Origin: Nitrospirae bacterium UBA4572
Lineage (GTDB): Bacteria > Nitrospirota > Leptospirillia > Leptospirillales > Leptospirillaceae
DNA length: 22,532 bases
Direction of reading: 5' to 3'
Assembly (NCBI GenBank): GCA_002387725.1
Contig: DGKK01000034.1
Span: 23,334 to 45,865 of the forward strand
The notes under the pieces were generated by a model that worked only from the letters and a program-made list of their open reading frames with translations, was not told the origin of the DNA and searched no databases. Below are positions 15,209 through 22,532 of this stretch, piece by piece. Made by a program: the position numbers and the translations under genes. Each line of letters opens with the position of its first letter. Position 1 is the first letter of the stretch.

Positions 15209-15757
15209 ATGTTGAAGAAATTTCTTGACACCATATTGTTTACTGAAATAGGCCAGGGCTTGAAGCTGACCCTGCGCCATATGTTCATGAAGAAGGTCAC
15301 CTCCCAGTATCCGAAAGAGAAGCTTGTCCTGGCCGACGGATATCGTGGATTCATCGCTCACAGGCGTTACGACGATGGCGTTGAAAGATGTGTCGGCTGT
15401 GATCTTTGCGAGGCTATTTGTCCGGCCAAGGCCATTCGTGTGGTTAGCGACATCCATCCTGAAGTTCCGGATCGTCGTTATGCCAAGGAGTATACGCTCG
15501 ATTTTACCCGTTGTATTTTTTGTGGATTTTGTGTTGTTGCATGTCCAGTCAACGCACTTTCCATGACAAAGGAGTTTGCCCACTCCTCCTTTACCCGTAA
15601 CGGCCTAATCTATTCCAAGGAACAGATGCTGGCGCTCGGAGATCGCGCTGGTGCTGATTCCGACGCCTACCTCAAGGTTCGCAACATGTGGGAAGCGGAA
15701 AATTCTGGAAAAGACGAGGGACATTATCACTTCCCCCCCATCTCACTCGGAGGATAG
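15209..15757 (+). CDS. nuoI: NADH-quinone oxidoreductase subunit I
   Basis: TYKY-type ferredoxin subunit that carries clusters N6a and N6b and links NuoG to N2 in NuoB. 182 residues. Ligands are complete: C61-x2-C64-x2-C67-x3-C71 in CVGCDLCEAICPAKAI and C102-x2-C105-x2-C108-x3-C112 in CIFCGFCVVACPVNAL. The N-terminal amphipathic helix (about 1-28) would lie on the membrane and NuoH. ATG 15209 has AAGAGGAG (15195-15202) 6 bases upstream. The 58-base gap after nuoH holds a weak AT-rich hairpin (15162-15184) only. Confidence 0.97.
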   Translation: MLKKFLDTILFTEIGQGLKLTLRHMFMKKVTSQYPKEKLVLADGYRGFIAHRRYDDGVERCVGCDLCEAICPAKAIRVVSDIHPEVPDRRYAKEYTLDFTRCIFCGFCVVACPVNALSMTKEFAHSSFTRNGLIYSKEQMLALGDRAGADSDAYLKVRNMWEAENSGKDEGHYHFPPISLGG

Positions 15758-15761
15758 CGGC

Positions 15762-16283
15762 TTGATCCAGCAATTGCCTTTTTTTTACTTCGGCGGAATG
15801 GCGCTTGTTTGCGCCATTCTCGTCGTTACATCCCGGGTAGCGATCTATTCTGCCATGGCTCTTCTCGGTATGTTTGTTCATGTTGCAGGACTTTTTATCA
15901 TCCTTGAAGCCCCCTTTCTCGCCGGGGTCCAGCTCCTCGTCTACGCCGGCGCGATCCTTGTTCTCTACCTTTTCGTCGTGATGCTTCTAAACCTCCAGGG
16001 CGGCGGTGCGACGTCTCTGCAAAAACAAACACCTTGGGCAATTGCTCTCTCTCTTATTGCAGTAGGTGAGCTTGGATATCTTCTAGTAAAGACAAATTTT
16101 TATCCGAAGCTTCCTGCGATTCCCCACCCGTCCGTTCCGACTCTCGGCAATACCGAGACAATCGGCATGGTTCTTTATACGCAATATCTTTTTCCCTTTG
16201 AAGTGGCCTCGATCGTTCTTCTTATTGCCCTCGTGGGCGCCATTGTGATGGCCCGAGGGCGAGGACGGTTTCGTCAGGAGTAA
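15762..16283 (+). CDS. nuoJ: NADH-quinone oxidoreductase subunit J
   Basis: Membrane subunit (ND6 type) next to NuoK and NuoA in the proton-pumping arm. 173 residues from TTG 15762, with GGAGG (15749-15753) 8 bases upstream inside the end of nuoI. The frame is open upstream into nuoI, but that sequence is not NuoJ-like. Five hydrophobic helices are visible. The third region, LVYAGAILVLYLFVVMLLNL, is the conserved pi-bulge helix that moves in the catalytic cycle of homologues. The C-terminus ends in a short basic tail (MARGRGRFRQE). Only four bases separate it from nuoI. Confidence 0.95.
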   Translation: MIQQLPFFYFGGMALVCAILVVTSRVAIYSAMALLGMFVHVAGLFIILEAPFLAGVQLLVYAGAILVLYLFVVMLLNLQGGGATSLQKQTPWAIALSLIAVGELGYLLVKTNFYPKLPAIPHPSVPTLGNTETIGMVLYTQYLFPFEVASIVLLIALVGAIVMARGRGRFRQE

Positions 16284-16342
16284 AGGAGATTCTATTACTC
16301 CCCGTTCGATCGACTTAATCGCAAGTCTATCCTGGAGTGTCG

Positions 16343-16645
16343 ATGGTTCCTTTGTCGTGGTATGTCGCTCTGTCCGCAATGATGTTCGTGACGGGCCTTG
16401 TCGGAGTCCTAATCCGGCGAAATATTGTGGTCGTTCTTCTCTGCATTGAAATCATGCTCAATGCCGTGAATATTAATTTCGTTGCCTTTAGCGACTACCT
16501 GCATCTGATCGACGGACAGATCTTCGTCTTTTTCGTGATCACCGTTGCTGCGGCCGAAGTTGCAATTGGACTAGGGATCATCATTTCCCTCTTCCGTTTG
16601 CGAGAGTCGGTTAACATGGATGACTACAACCTGCTGAAGCTCTGA
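16343..16645 (+). CDS. nuoK: NADH-quinone oxidoreductase subunit K
   Basis: ND4L-type membrane subunit, 100 residues, the usual length, with three helices. ATG 16343 has TGGAG (16333-16337) 5 bases upstream. An in-frame GTG at 16337 would overlap that site and is rejected. The two buried glutamates of the proton path are present: E36 in LLCIEIMLNAVNINFVAF and E72 in AAAEVAIGLGIII, at the same numbers as in E. coli. The 59-base gap after nuoJ has only a 5-bp hairpin (GACTT/AAGTC, 16312-16327). Confidence 0.97.
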   Translation: MVPLSWYVALSAMMFVTGLVGVLIRRNIVVVLLCIEIMLNAVNINFVAFSDYLHLIDGQIFVFFVITVAAAEVAIGLGIIISLFRLRESVNMDDYNLLKL

Positions 16646-16667
16646 TCTGCCGAGGGAGTTCCTGTAA

Positions 16668-18599
16668 ATGATGCCGATTCTTCTGATTCCGCTTCTGCCC
16701 CTTCTTGGATTCCTGATCGTGGGAATCTTTTGGCCCTTCTTCAAGGGCAAAGGCCACTTTGTGGCCCTTCCCCTAGTCACCATCTCTTGGGCCATTGCCA
16801 CGGTAGAATTCTTCAAGAGCTTTTCAGCCCCTCCGAGTCTCACTCTTGTCTACGACTGGATCCGTTCCGGACACCTCGATGTGGGAATCTCTCTTCAGTA
16901 TGATCACCTTGCCGCTGTCATGCTTTTCATGGTGACGACCGTCGCGATGCTGGTCCATCTTTATACCGTTGGCTACATGCATGGTGACTCGGGATATGAC
17001 CGCTTTTTTGCCTACATCTCATTGTTTACCTTCTCGATGATCATGCTGGTCCTTTCCGACAATCTCGTGGAAATGTTCATCTTCTGGGAAGCGGTTGGTC
17101 TTTGTTCCTATCTTCTTATTGTTCACTGGTATGAGCGCCGACCTTCATGGCTTGCCGCCAACAAGGCCTTTATCATGAATCGTGTCGGAGACTTCGGATT
17201 CCTTTTGGGAATTTTTCTCGCCTATACAGTCTTTGGCTCTGTTCGTTTCGCCGAGATATTTCCCGCCATCGGATCACATCTCCATCAATCGGTCAATCTC
17301 GCGGCCGTCTTTCACGGAAGCTGGAATGTTCCGGTGCTTGATGTCATCGCCCTTTTGCTCTTCCTTGGAGCTGTCGGCAAGTCGGCCCAGATTCCACTTC
17401 ATCCATGGCTGCCCGATGCCATGGAGGGTCCAACCCCCATTTCCGCCCTTATCCATGCGGCAACGATGGTCACCGCCGGCGTCTTTATGATTGCCCGGAT
17501 GAACCCCCTTTATAATGCGGCTCCCTTTGCACTCCATGTTGTTGCCTGGACCGGGGCGATCACAGCAATAGTGGCGGCAACGATTGCGCTAACCCAGCCG
17601 GATATCAAGAAGATTGTGGCCTATTCGACCATGAGTCAGCTCGGGTACATGGTCATGATCTGTGGTCTTGGTGGTTATGGTGCTGGTATCTTCCACCTCC
17701 TCACCCACGGCGCCTTCAAGGCCCTTCTATTCCTGGGAGCAGGCTCTGTAATTCACTCATTGTCCGGAGAGCAGGACGTCTTTCGGATGGGAGGTCTTCG
17801 AAAGTATGTCGGGCTGACATTTGCCACCATGCTGATTGGCTCTTTGGCACTCTCCGGAATCCCCCCATTCGCGGGCTATTACAGCAAGGATCTCATCCTT
17901 GTAACGGCTTATCAGCAGGGTCCTCTTGGCCAAATGCTCTGGCTTATCGGTGTCTTAACCGCCGTCCTGACCGCCTTTTACAGCTTCAGGCTTCTCTTTC
18001 TTGTCTTCGGTGGAAAGGAGCGATTCCACTCCGAGAGCCAAGGACATGCGGTTCATCCCCATGAGAGCCCACTCACCATGACGATCCCTCTGTTGGTCCT
18101 TTCCATTGCCACTGTTTTTGCAGGATGGGCCGGAGAGCACTATGGTATTCTCCAATACCTTGCTCAGGAGCTTCCTCTTCCCCATGTCCACGAGGGAGAG
18201 GGCGGTTTTTCTGAAAATGCCCTCAAGGGCCTTTCTGTGGCCGGGGCCCTTTTTGGGATTCTCATTGCCTGGGCCCTCTATGGAAAAGAGTCGTCCATCC
18301 CTGCGGCCTTCGCTAGGAATCTTTCATTCTTTTACAAGGTATCCTTGCACAAGTGGTACTTTGACGAATTTTATGATGCGGTTTTTGTTCGTCCCTCCTT
18401 TGCTATCGGACGCCTTTTCTGGCAGGAGGTGGACAAGGGTGTGATTGATGGGGTTGTCAATGGCGTGGCACACTTTTTCCGCAACAGCGGGGGCGGTCTG
18501 CGACGTCTTCAATCCGGCCAGATTCAGAACTATGCCATGGCCATGGCTATTGGTGCCTTTGGTCTCGTGGCTTTCTATCTCTTTTTTAATAGACTCTAG
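16668..18599 (+). CDS. nuoL: NADH-quinone oxidoreductase subunit L
   Basis: Distal antiporter-like proton pump subunit of complex I, 643 residues, with a C-terminal lateral helix that runs along the arm. Pump residues are present: E141 in FIFWEAVGLCSYLLI and K238 in LGAVGKSAQIPLHPWLPDAM, followed by EGPTPISALIHAATMVTAGVF, the classic NuoL signature. A second conserved stretch, HLLTHGAFKALLFLGAGSVIH, is intact. The C-terminal third contains the family region YFDEFYDAVFVRPSF before the long amphipathic helix and final anchor. ATG 16668 follows GGGAG (16654-16658); ATG 16671 is an equally possible start. Its place with nuoMN and full length rule out an Mrp antiporter subunit. Confidence 0.96.
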   Translation: MMPILLIPLLPLLGFLIVGIFWPFFKGKGHFVALPLVTISWAIATVEFFKSFSAPPSLTLVYDWIRSGHLDVGISLQYDHLAAVMLFMVTTVAMLVHLYTVGYMHGDSGYDRFFAYISLFTFSMIMLVLSDNLVEMFIFWEAVGLCSYLLIVHWYERRPSWLAANKAFIMNRVGDFGFLLGIFLAYTVFGSVRFAEIFPAIGSHLHQSVNLAAVFHGSWNVPVLDVIALLLFLGAVGKSAQIPLHPWLPDAMEGPTPISALIHAATMVTAGVFMIARMNPLYNAAPFALHVVAWTGAITAIVAATIALTQPDIKKIVAYSTMSQLGYMVMICGLGGYGAGIFHLLTHGAFKALLFLGAGSVIHSLSGEQDVFRMGGLRKYVGLTFATMLIGSLALSGIPPFAGYYSKDLILVTAYQQGPLGQMLWLIGVLTAVLTAFYSFRLLFLVFGGKERFHSESQGHAVHPHESPLTMTIPLLVLSIATVFAGWAGEHYGILQYLAQELPLPHVHEGEGGFSENALKGLSVAGALFGILIAWALYGKESSIPAAFARNLSFFYKVSLHKWYFDEFYDAVFVRPSFAIGRLFWQEVDKGVIDGVVNGVAHFFRNSGGGLRRLQSGQIQNYAMAMAIGAFGLVAFYLFFNRL

Positions 18600-18628
18600 C
18601 TTTTGACCTTAAGATAAGTCGCATTAGA

Positions 18629-18671
18629 GGGAATGACTGTGTTCCCGGTCGTCCGGGGGCTGCCCCTTTTT
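18629..18671 (+). terminator. attenuator-like hairpin chain in the nuoL-nuoM gap
   Basis: Four segments are arranged as in transcription attenuators. GGGAA (18629-18633) pairs with TTCCC (18642-18646). CCCGG (18644-18648) pairs with CCGGG (18653-18657). GGGG (18655-18658) pairs with CCCC (18663-18666) and is followed at once by TTTTT (18667-18671). Neighbouring hairpins share bases and exclude each other: hairpin 1 permits terminator hairpin 3, hairpin 2 blocks it. The terminator stem is short (4-5 bp) but all GC. A 20-codon frame from ATG 18633 runs through it to 18695, but its ribosome site is poorly spaced. Confidence 0.45.
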
Positions 18672-18701
18672 CTTGAACAACATCGAAGAGGATGATGCCT
18701 G

Positions 18702-20204
18702 ATGACTTTTTTGTCCGTGCCTATTTTGACCTTCCTGATCTTCTTTCCGGTGGTCGCCTCCCTTCTTATCCTTCCGTTTTATAAAAAGCCTGGCACGGAA
18801 GGCGTGGTCAAGTGGACGGCACTGGGAATCACGGTCATCGAGTTTCTTGTTTCCCTATCCCTTCTGATCGGAAACAATCCTCATCTCTACCAGATGCAGT
18901 TTGTCGAGAACCATTTGTGGATTCCATTCGGGAACATTCACTATGCCTTGGGAATCGATGGAATCAGCCTTGTCCTCGTCCTCATGACAACCTTTCTGAT
19001 GCCGATGACAATTCTCACCTCCTGGGTGGGTATCTCCAAGAATCTCCCCCTTTTCATGATCAATCTCCTTGTCCTTGAAGGGGCGATGATCGGAGTCTTC
19101 TGCGCAACCGACTTCGTTCTCTTCTATGTCTTTTGGGAAGCCATGCTTATCCCCATGTACCTGATCATTGGTGTCTGGGGGGGGCCGAACCGAATTTATG
19201 CCGCCATCAAGTTCTTTCTCTACACCCTTGCTGGATCATTGCTCCTTCTTGTCGCCATCATTGCCCTTTACTTTGTCGGGGGGCACACCTTCGACATTGC
19301 TCGCCTTTCAGGACAACACTATGGCATGAGTTTCCAGATCCTGGCTTTCCTCGCGATGTTCGTTGCTTTTGCTGTCAAGATCCCCATGTTTCCTTTTCAT
19401 ACATGGCTGCCGGATGCTCACGTGGAGGCTCCGACAGCCGGCTCTGTCATCCTTGCCTCGATCATGCTTAAGATGGGGGCCTACGGATTCCTTCGCTTTT
19501 CTCTGCCGATGTTTCCTGATGCCTCGCATTTTTTTGCTCCCATGATCCTCACGCTTTCTGTTATCGCCATTATCTGGGGAGCCTTTATGGCCCTCGCGCA
19601 GGAAGACATGAAGAAGCTCATCGCCTATTCATCGGTGAGCCATATGGGAGTGGTGACCCTTGGTATTTTTGTGGCCAATACGCAGGGTATTGAAGGGGCT
19701 CTCATGCAGATGCTCAACCATGGCATTACCACCGGAGCGCTCTTTCTCTGCATCGGAGTCCTTTATGACCGCTCCCACTCCCGTCAGCTCTCCGAGTACG
19801 GGGGATTGGCAAAGCAGATGCCTGTTTACTCCACTCTTTTAGTGATCTTTGCCCTTTCTTCCCTGGCCCTTCCCGGGACAAACTCCTTTGTGGGAGAGTT
19901 TCTTGTCCTCATTGGCTCTTTTAAGACCCATGCAGTGGTCTCCTCTCTGGCGACGACCGGGGTTATTCTCTCGGCCATGTATTTGCTGTACCTCCTTTCC
20001 CGGGTTGTTTGGGGAGTCTATACCCCCAAAAGCTACGCCATGCCGGATCTCCGTGCCTATGAGTGGGGATCTCTTATTCCCCTGGTTGTCATGGTGATCG
20101 TTATTGGAATTCTTCCAAACCCGGTACTTTCTCTGTTTCATCAAAGTGTTGCCCATCTGGTGGGGCAGATGCAGCCCGCCCCCCTCGCATTGCTTCACAA
20201 TTAG
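18702..20204 (+). CDS. nuoM: NADH-quinone oxidoreductase subunit M
   Basis: Middle antiporter-like proton pump subunit, 500 residues, normal length. E146 in FYVFWEAMLIPMYLIIGVWGG and K226 in FAVKIPMFPFHTWLPDAH are the pump glutamate and lysine; EAPTAGSVILASIMLKMGAYG continues the signature. HMGVVTLGIF and QMLNHGITTGALFL mark the second half. ATG 18702 follows GAAGAGGA (18685-18692); two nearby ATGs (18692, 18695) are out of frame. Only one nuoM copy is present, so this is not the two-NuoM variant reported for some Nitrospirota and other bacteria. Any partial termination in the gap before it would lower NuoM and NuoN relative to the upstream subunits. Confidence 0.96.
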   Translation: MTFLSVPILTFLIFFPVVASLLILPFYKKPGTEGVVKWTALGITVIEFLVSLSLLIGNNPHLYQMQFVENHLWIPFGNIHYALGIDGISLVLVLMTTFLMPMTILTSWVGISKNLPLFMINLLVLEGAMIGVFCATDFVLFYVFWEAMLIPMYLIIGVWGGPNRIYAAIKFFLYTLAGSLLLLVAIIALYFVGGHTFDIARLSGQHYGMSFQILAFLAMFVAFAVKIPMFPFHTWLPDAHVEAPTAGSVILASIMLKMGAYGFLRFSLPMFPDASHFFAPMILTLSVIAIIWGAFMALAQEDMKKLIAYSSVSHMGVVTLGIFVANTQGIEGALMQMLNHGITTGALFLCIGVLYDRSHSRQLSEYGGLAKQMPVYSTLLVIFALSSLALPGTNSFVGEFLVLIGSFKTHAVVSSLATTGVILSAMYLLYLLSRVVWGVYTPKSYAMPDLRAYEWGSLIPLVVMVIVIGILPNPVLSLFHQSVAHLVGQMQPAPLALLHN

Positions 20205-20255
20205 TCGCTGACGGGTCTTTTCTCAGTTATTCAACCGTTTGAAGGAGCTTTTTTG

Positions 20256-21701
20256 ATGAACTTCTCCCCGGTCAACATCATGGGAACGATGCCAGAGATC
20301 TATCTGACGGTCCTAGGGTGCCTCCTCTTTTTGATGGAGCCCTTTGTTCCTGCCAAAAAGCGCTCCCTTCTCGGGGTTTTTGCCATCTTCTCTCTTGTTT
20401 TTGCCATGATTGCCACCTTTGGCCTAAACGGAAAGGGATTACCTCTTTATCAGGGCCTCTATATCGTCGATCCCTTTTCAAACTTCTTCAAGACGGTGAT
20501 TTACCTGGGAACGATCATCACGATCCTTTTCTCCCTTCCCTACCTTGAAAAGGAAGAGATCCATCTTGGTGAGTATTACGGCTTTCTTCTTTTTGCTGCC
20601 GTCGGGATGATGATCATGGTGTCGGCGGGAGATCTCATCACCCTCTTTTTGGGAATTGAGCTCATGTCACTTTGTCTTTATGTTTTGGTTGGGCTCAAAA
20701 GAAATTCCAATCGTTCCGTGGAGGCCTCCTTTAAATATTTTCTCCTGGGGGCCTTTGCCGCAGCAATTTTCCTTTATGGGATCTCTCTTCTCTATGGGGC
20801 ATCAGGAACCGAAACCCTGAGCGGTCTCGCCCAGTTTGTAGCCAACCCCGGGGCTCTTCGACCGATGGTTCTGGCCGGAATGATTCTGACGATGGTGGGA
20901 TTTGCCTTCAAGGTTTCAGCGGCGCCTTTTCACATGTGGACTCCCGATGTCTACGAAGGGGCTCCGACCGTTGTCACCGGCTTCATGGCATCGGTGGGTA
21001 AGGTCGCGGCGTTCGGCGTCTTTCTTCGCGTTTTTTGGGTGGCCTTTTCTGCCAATCGTGACCACTGGTCCCTGCTGATCATCACAGCGGCAATTCTCTC
21101 CATGATTGTCGGTAATATCGTGGCGTTGGTCCAGACCAACATCAAGAGAATGCTGGCCTATTCGTCCATTGGCCATGCGGGCTATGCCGTCATCGCCCTC
21201 CTCAACCCAAGCCGGGACAGCCTCTTTGCCTTGATGTTCTATATGTTCGCCTATCTCTTCATGACCCTCGGGGCCTTTGGTATCATCCTGATCCTCCGGC
21301 GCAAGGGGATCGAGGCCGAGGAGATTTCAGACTTTGTCGGACTCAACAAAAAGAATCCCATGGCCGCATTCCTGATGTTGATCTTTATGTTTTCTCTGGC
21401 CGGCATTCCCCCATTCGGTGGCTTCCTGGCAAAGTTTTATGTCTTTATGGCTGCTGTTCATGCAGGATACACCTGGCTGGCAGTCGTCGGTGTTCTCCTG
21501 AGTGCCGTTGGTGCCTATTACTATATTCGGGTGGTCATGGCGATGTACATGAAGGATCCTGTGGAGCCCGTCGAGTTTATGCCCAATCGCATGGAAGGAA
21601 TGGCTCTTTTTGTTACGGCGGGGATGACGGTCCTTCTCGGGGTTTTTCCTCTTCCCTTCGTTCACTATATTGAGACTTCTCTCGCGATTCTCGTTCCCTG
21701 A
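20256..21701 (+). CDS. nuoN: NADH-quinone oxidoreductase subunit N
   Basis: Proximal antiporter-like pump subunit next to NuoK, 481 residues. The start is placed at ATG 20256, 8 bases after GAAGGAG (20241-20247); TTG 20253 directly before it would add one residue. E135 in TLFLGIELMSLCLYVLVG and K219 in MVGFAFKVSAAPFHMWTPDV are the key charged residues, followed by YEGAPTVVTGFMASVGKVAAF. GIPPFGGFLAKFYVF near the C-terminus is the usual NuoN motif. The 51-base gap after nuoM has only a 5-bp TTCAA/TTGAA hairpin that touches the ribosome site. It is the last gene of the nuo operon proper. Confidence 0.96.
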   Translation: MNFSPVNIMGTMPEIYLTVLGCLLFLMEPFVPAKKRSLLGVFAIFSLVFAMIATFGLNGKGLPLYQGLYIVDPFSNFFKTVIYLGTIITILFSLPYLEKEEIHLGEYYGFLLFAAVGMMIMVSAGDLITLFLGIELMSLCLYVLVGLKRNSNRSVEASFKYFLLGAFAAAIFLYGISLLYGASGTETLSGLAQFVANPGALRPMVLAGMILTMVGFAFKVSAAPFHMWTPDVYEGAPTVVTGFMASVGKVAAFGVFLRVFWVAFSANRDHWSLLIITAAILSMIVGNIVALVQTNIKRMLAYSSIGHAGYAVIALLNPSRDSLFALMFYMFAYLFMTLGAFGIILILRRKGIEAEEISDFVGLNKKNPMAAFLMLIFMFSLAGIPPFGGFLAKFYVFMAAVHAGYTWLAVVGVLLSAVGAYYYIRVVMAMYMKDPVEPVEFMPNRMEGMALFVTAGMTVLLGVFPLPFVHYIETSLAILVP

Positions 21702-21715
21702 GGAAAATCCGGAGA

Positions 21716-21752
21716 CCGATTTTTCTCTATCGAGAGTCAATCGGTGTATACT
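21716..21752 (+). promoter_or_regulatory. compound hairpin and possible -10 box before tatA
   Basis: CCGAT (21716-21720) pairs with ATCGG (21740-21744) and encloses CTCT/AGAG (21725-21728 with 21733-21736). TATACT (21747-21752) resembles a -10 box, but no convincing -35 lies 16-18 bases upstream. There is no T-run after the hairpin, so neither a nuo terminator nor a tatA promoter is well supported. Confidence 0.2.
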
Positions 21753-21787
21753 GAAGGAAACAGGGTTTTCCGAGGGGAGGTTTTCTT

Positions 21788-21976
21788 ATGTTGACAGGCC
21801 TTTTTGAACCGATCCATCTGATTGTTATCCTCCTTATTGTCATGCTGGTCTTCGGGGCTAAGAAGCTTCCGGAAATTGGCTCCGGCATGGGGAAGGCTAT
21901 TTCTAATTTCAAGCGATCCATCAAAGACAATCCGGATCCTCCGGAACCGGATGACAAGCTCGAGTCAAAAAAGTAG
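21788..21976 (+). CDS. tatA: TatA/E family twin-arginine translocase subunit
   Basis: Pore-forming subunit of the Tat pathway, which exports folded proteins, often with FeS or other cofactors bound. 62 residues. One short N-terminal membrane helix (about 9-22), the F22-G23 hinge, an amphipathic helix KKLPEIGSGMGKAISNFKRS (25-44) and an acidic/basic tail (45-62) give the standard TatA layout. ATG 21788 is 7 bases after GAGGGGAGG (21772-21780). No tatB or tatC is present in the window. It follows nuoN by 86 bases and may be read from the nuo transcript or from its own weak promoter. TatA versus TatB: the short tail and KKLPEIG sequence favour TatA/E. Confidence 0.93.
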   Translation: MLTGLFEPIHLIVILLIVMLVFGAKKLPEIGSGMGKAISNFKRSIKDNPDPPEPDDKLESKK

Positions 21977-21986
21977 GGGATCGGGA

Positions 21987-22430
21987 GTGTCCTATTCCCG
22001 GAAAAAGATCTGGGGTCTCCTTTTAGTCGGTCTTCTTTCGGAGGCGGTCGGCTTCGTTCTGATAAAAAGAGGGTTGTCAGAAGTTCCTGCATTTTCCGGC
22101 CACTCCCTGCAATCCCTTTCCTTCCTCCTCCCTGTCATCACTTCCCCGCAGGTTCTTATCGGCACTGCCTTTGAGGCCCTCCACTTTGGTGTTCTCATGG
22201 AGCTACTGTCGGTCTCCGATGTCTCCTATATTATTCCTCTGACCTCCATTGGCTACGTTCTCACGCCTCTTTCGGCCCTCTTTTTTCTTCAGGAGAAGAT
22301 TCCTACTCTTCGGTGGATCGGGATTTTCCTTGTGTGCACAGGGGTAGCTGCGGTCTCTCTCTCAGATAGGTCCGGAAAGGACCACTCTGCCGCTTCGCGA
22401 TCTCACATGGATGCAGCCTCCTCTTCTTGA
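21987..22430 (+). CDS. small EamA/SMR-like membrane protein
   Basis: Half-size drug/metabolite transporter superfamily protein, 147 residues from GTG 21987, with AGGGGA (21975-21980) 6 bases upstream overlapping the tatA stop. The frame is open further upstream but runs across tatA. About four hydrophobic helices are visible (roughly 8-27, 40-60, 63-85 and 105-125), with VSDVSYIIPLTSIGYVLTPLSALFFLQEK in the middle (read as two adjoining segments) resembling the EamA/ArnE pattern 'S-x-A-Y-P-L ... L-x-E-K'. Members of this size act as dimers moving small molecules or lipid-linked sugars; the substrate here is unknown. The last 20 residues are hydrophilic and Ser/Ala/His-rich. It lies 10 bases after tatA and is probably cotranscribed. 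Confidence 0.7.
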   Translation: MSYSRKKIWGLLLVGLLSEAVGFVLIKRGLSEVPAFSGHSLQSLSFLLPVITSPQVLIGTAFEALHFGVLMELLSVSDVSYIIPLTSIGYVLTPLSALFFLQEKIPTLRWIGIFLVCTGVAAVSLSDRSGKDHSAASRSHMDAASSS

Positions 22431-22455
22431 CCCAGCCATATCAATCGGCTATCCT
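22427..22455 (+). promoter_or_regulatory. probable promoter of the tRNA-Arg gene
   Basis: TTGACC (22427-22432, 5 of 6 to -35) and TATCCT (22450-22455, 4 of 6 to -10) are separated by 17 bases. The -35 box includes the stop codon of the preceding membrane protein gene. Transcription would begin near 22462, about 23 bases before the mature tRNA 5' end, a normal leader for RNase P cleavage. Confidence 0.55.
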
Positions 22456-22484
22456 TCTAAGGTTGAATTTTTCCTTCCTCCTAT

Positions 22485-22532
22485 GCGCCTGTAGCTCAGT
22501 CCGGATAGAGCATCGGATTCCGGTTCCGAGTG
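22485..22532 (+). tRNA. tRNA-Arg (anticodon CCG), 3' part beyond the window
   Basis: The first 48 bases of a tRNA are present. The acceptor 5' strand GCGCCTG (22485-22491) is followed by TA, the D stem GCTC/GAGC (22494-22497 with 22508-22511) with a GG in the loop, A22512, and an anticodon stem TCGGA/TCCGA (22513-22517 with 22525-22529) around loop TTCCGGT. The anticodon CCG (22520-22522) reads the Arg codon CGG. The variable region begins at 22530; the T arm and acceptor 3' strand lie outside. Confidence 0.88.

Noticed and set aside
16668..21701. Mrp-type Na+/H+ antiporter subunits instead of NuoL/M/N
   Set aside because: All three are full length, in nuo order, preceded by nuoA-K, and no mrp-specific small subunits are present.

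Overview
The window holds a single dense block of plus-strand genes: 21 protein-coding genes and the start of one tRNA gene. The longest gap between genes is 212 bases. I saw no insertion sequence, CRISPR array, rRNA or integrase. The centre is a complete 14-gene nuoA-N operon for respiratory complex I, with nuoC and nuoD unfused. Moderate GC, a HydB/HndC-like NuoF and the secA-nuo-tatA layout would fit a Nitrospirota lineage such as Leptospirillum. That assignment is inference from memory of such genomes and not proven by the sequence.

Bases 1-2857 carry a 5'-truncated tlyA-type rRNA methyltransferase gene, a sugar-nucleotide epimerase-like SDR gene, cutA and an M23 peptidase gene. They are chained by stop/start overlaps (GTGA at two junctions, 14 bases at the third) and should be translationally coupled. 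secA (2924-5614) follows after 66 bases and may be the last gene of that transcript.

A near-consensus sigma70 promoter (TTGACA, 17-base spacer, TAGAAT; 5682-5710) lies between secA and nuoA and opens the complex I operon (5790-21701). NuoE, F and G form the NADH-oxidising arm. NuoB, C, D and I form the quinone-reducing connecting arm. NuoA, H, J, K, L, M and N form the membrane proton pump. All the iron-sulfur ligands expected in NuoB, E, G and I can be read in the sequence. NuoF is unusual: 617 residues, with an extra thioredoxin-like N-terminal domain and an extra C-terminal 2x[4Fe-4S] ferredoxin domain. That is the architecture of NAD(P)-linked and electron-bifurcating hydrogenase subunits (HndC/HydB). 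In an autotroph that needs both NADH and reduced ferredoxin this could matter, but the function is inferred.

Several of the longer gaps inside the nuo operon (C/D, D/E, E/F, G/H, L/M) contain strong and mutually different RNA hairpins. The L/M gap has a chain of three overlapping hairpins that ends in a GC stem and five T's, the layout of a transcription attenuator. The E/F gap has a 10-bp stem that competes with a small stem covering the nuoF ribosome binding site. Three nuo genes (D, H, J) appear to start with TTG.

After nuoN come tatA (twin-arginine translocation), a small EamA/SMR-like membrane protein gene and a tRNA-Arg(CCG) gene cut off by the window end. A plausible promoter for the tRNA overlaps the 3' end of the preceding gene.
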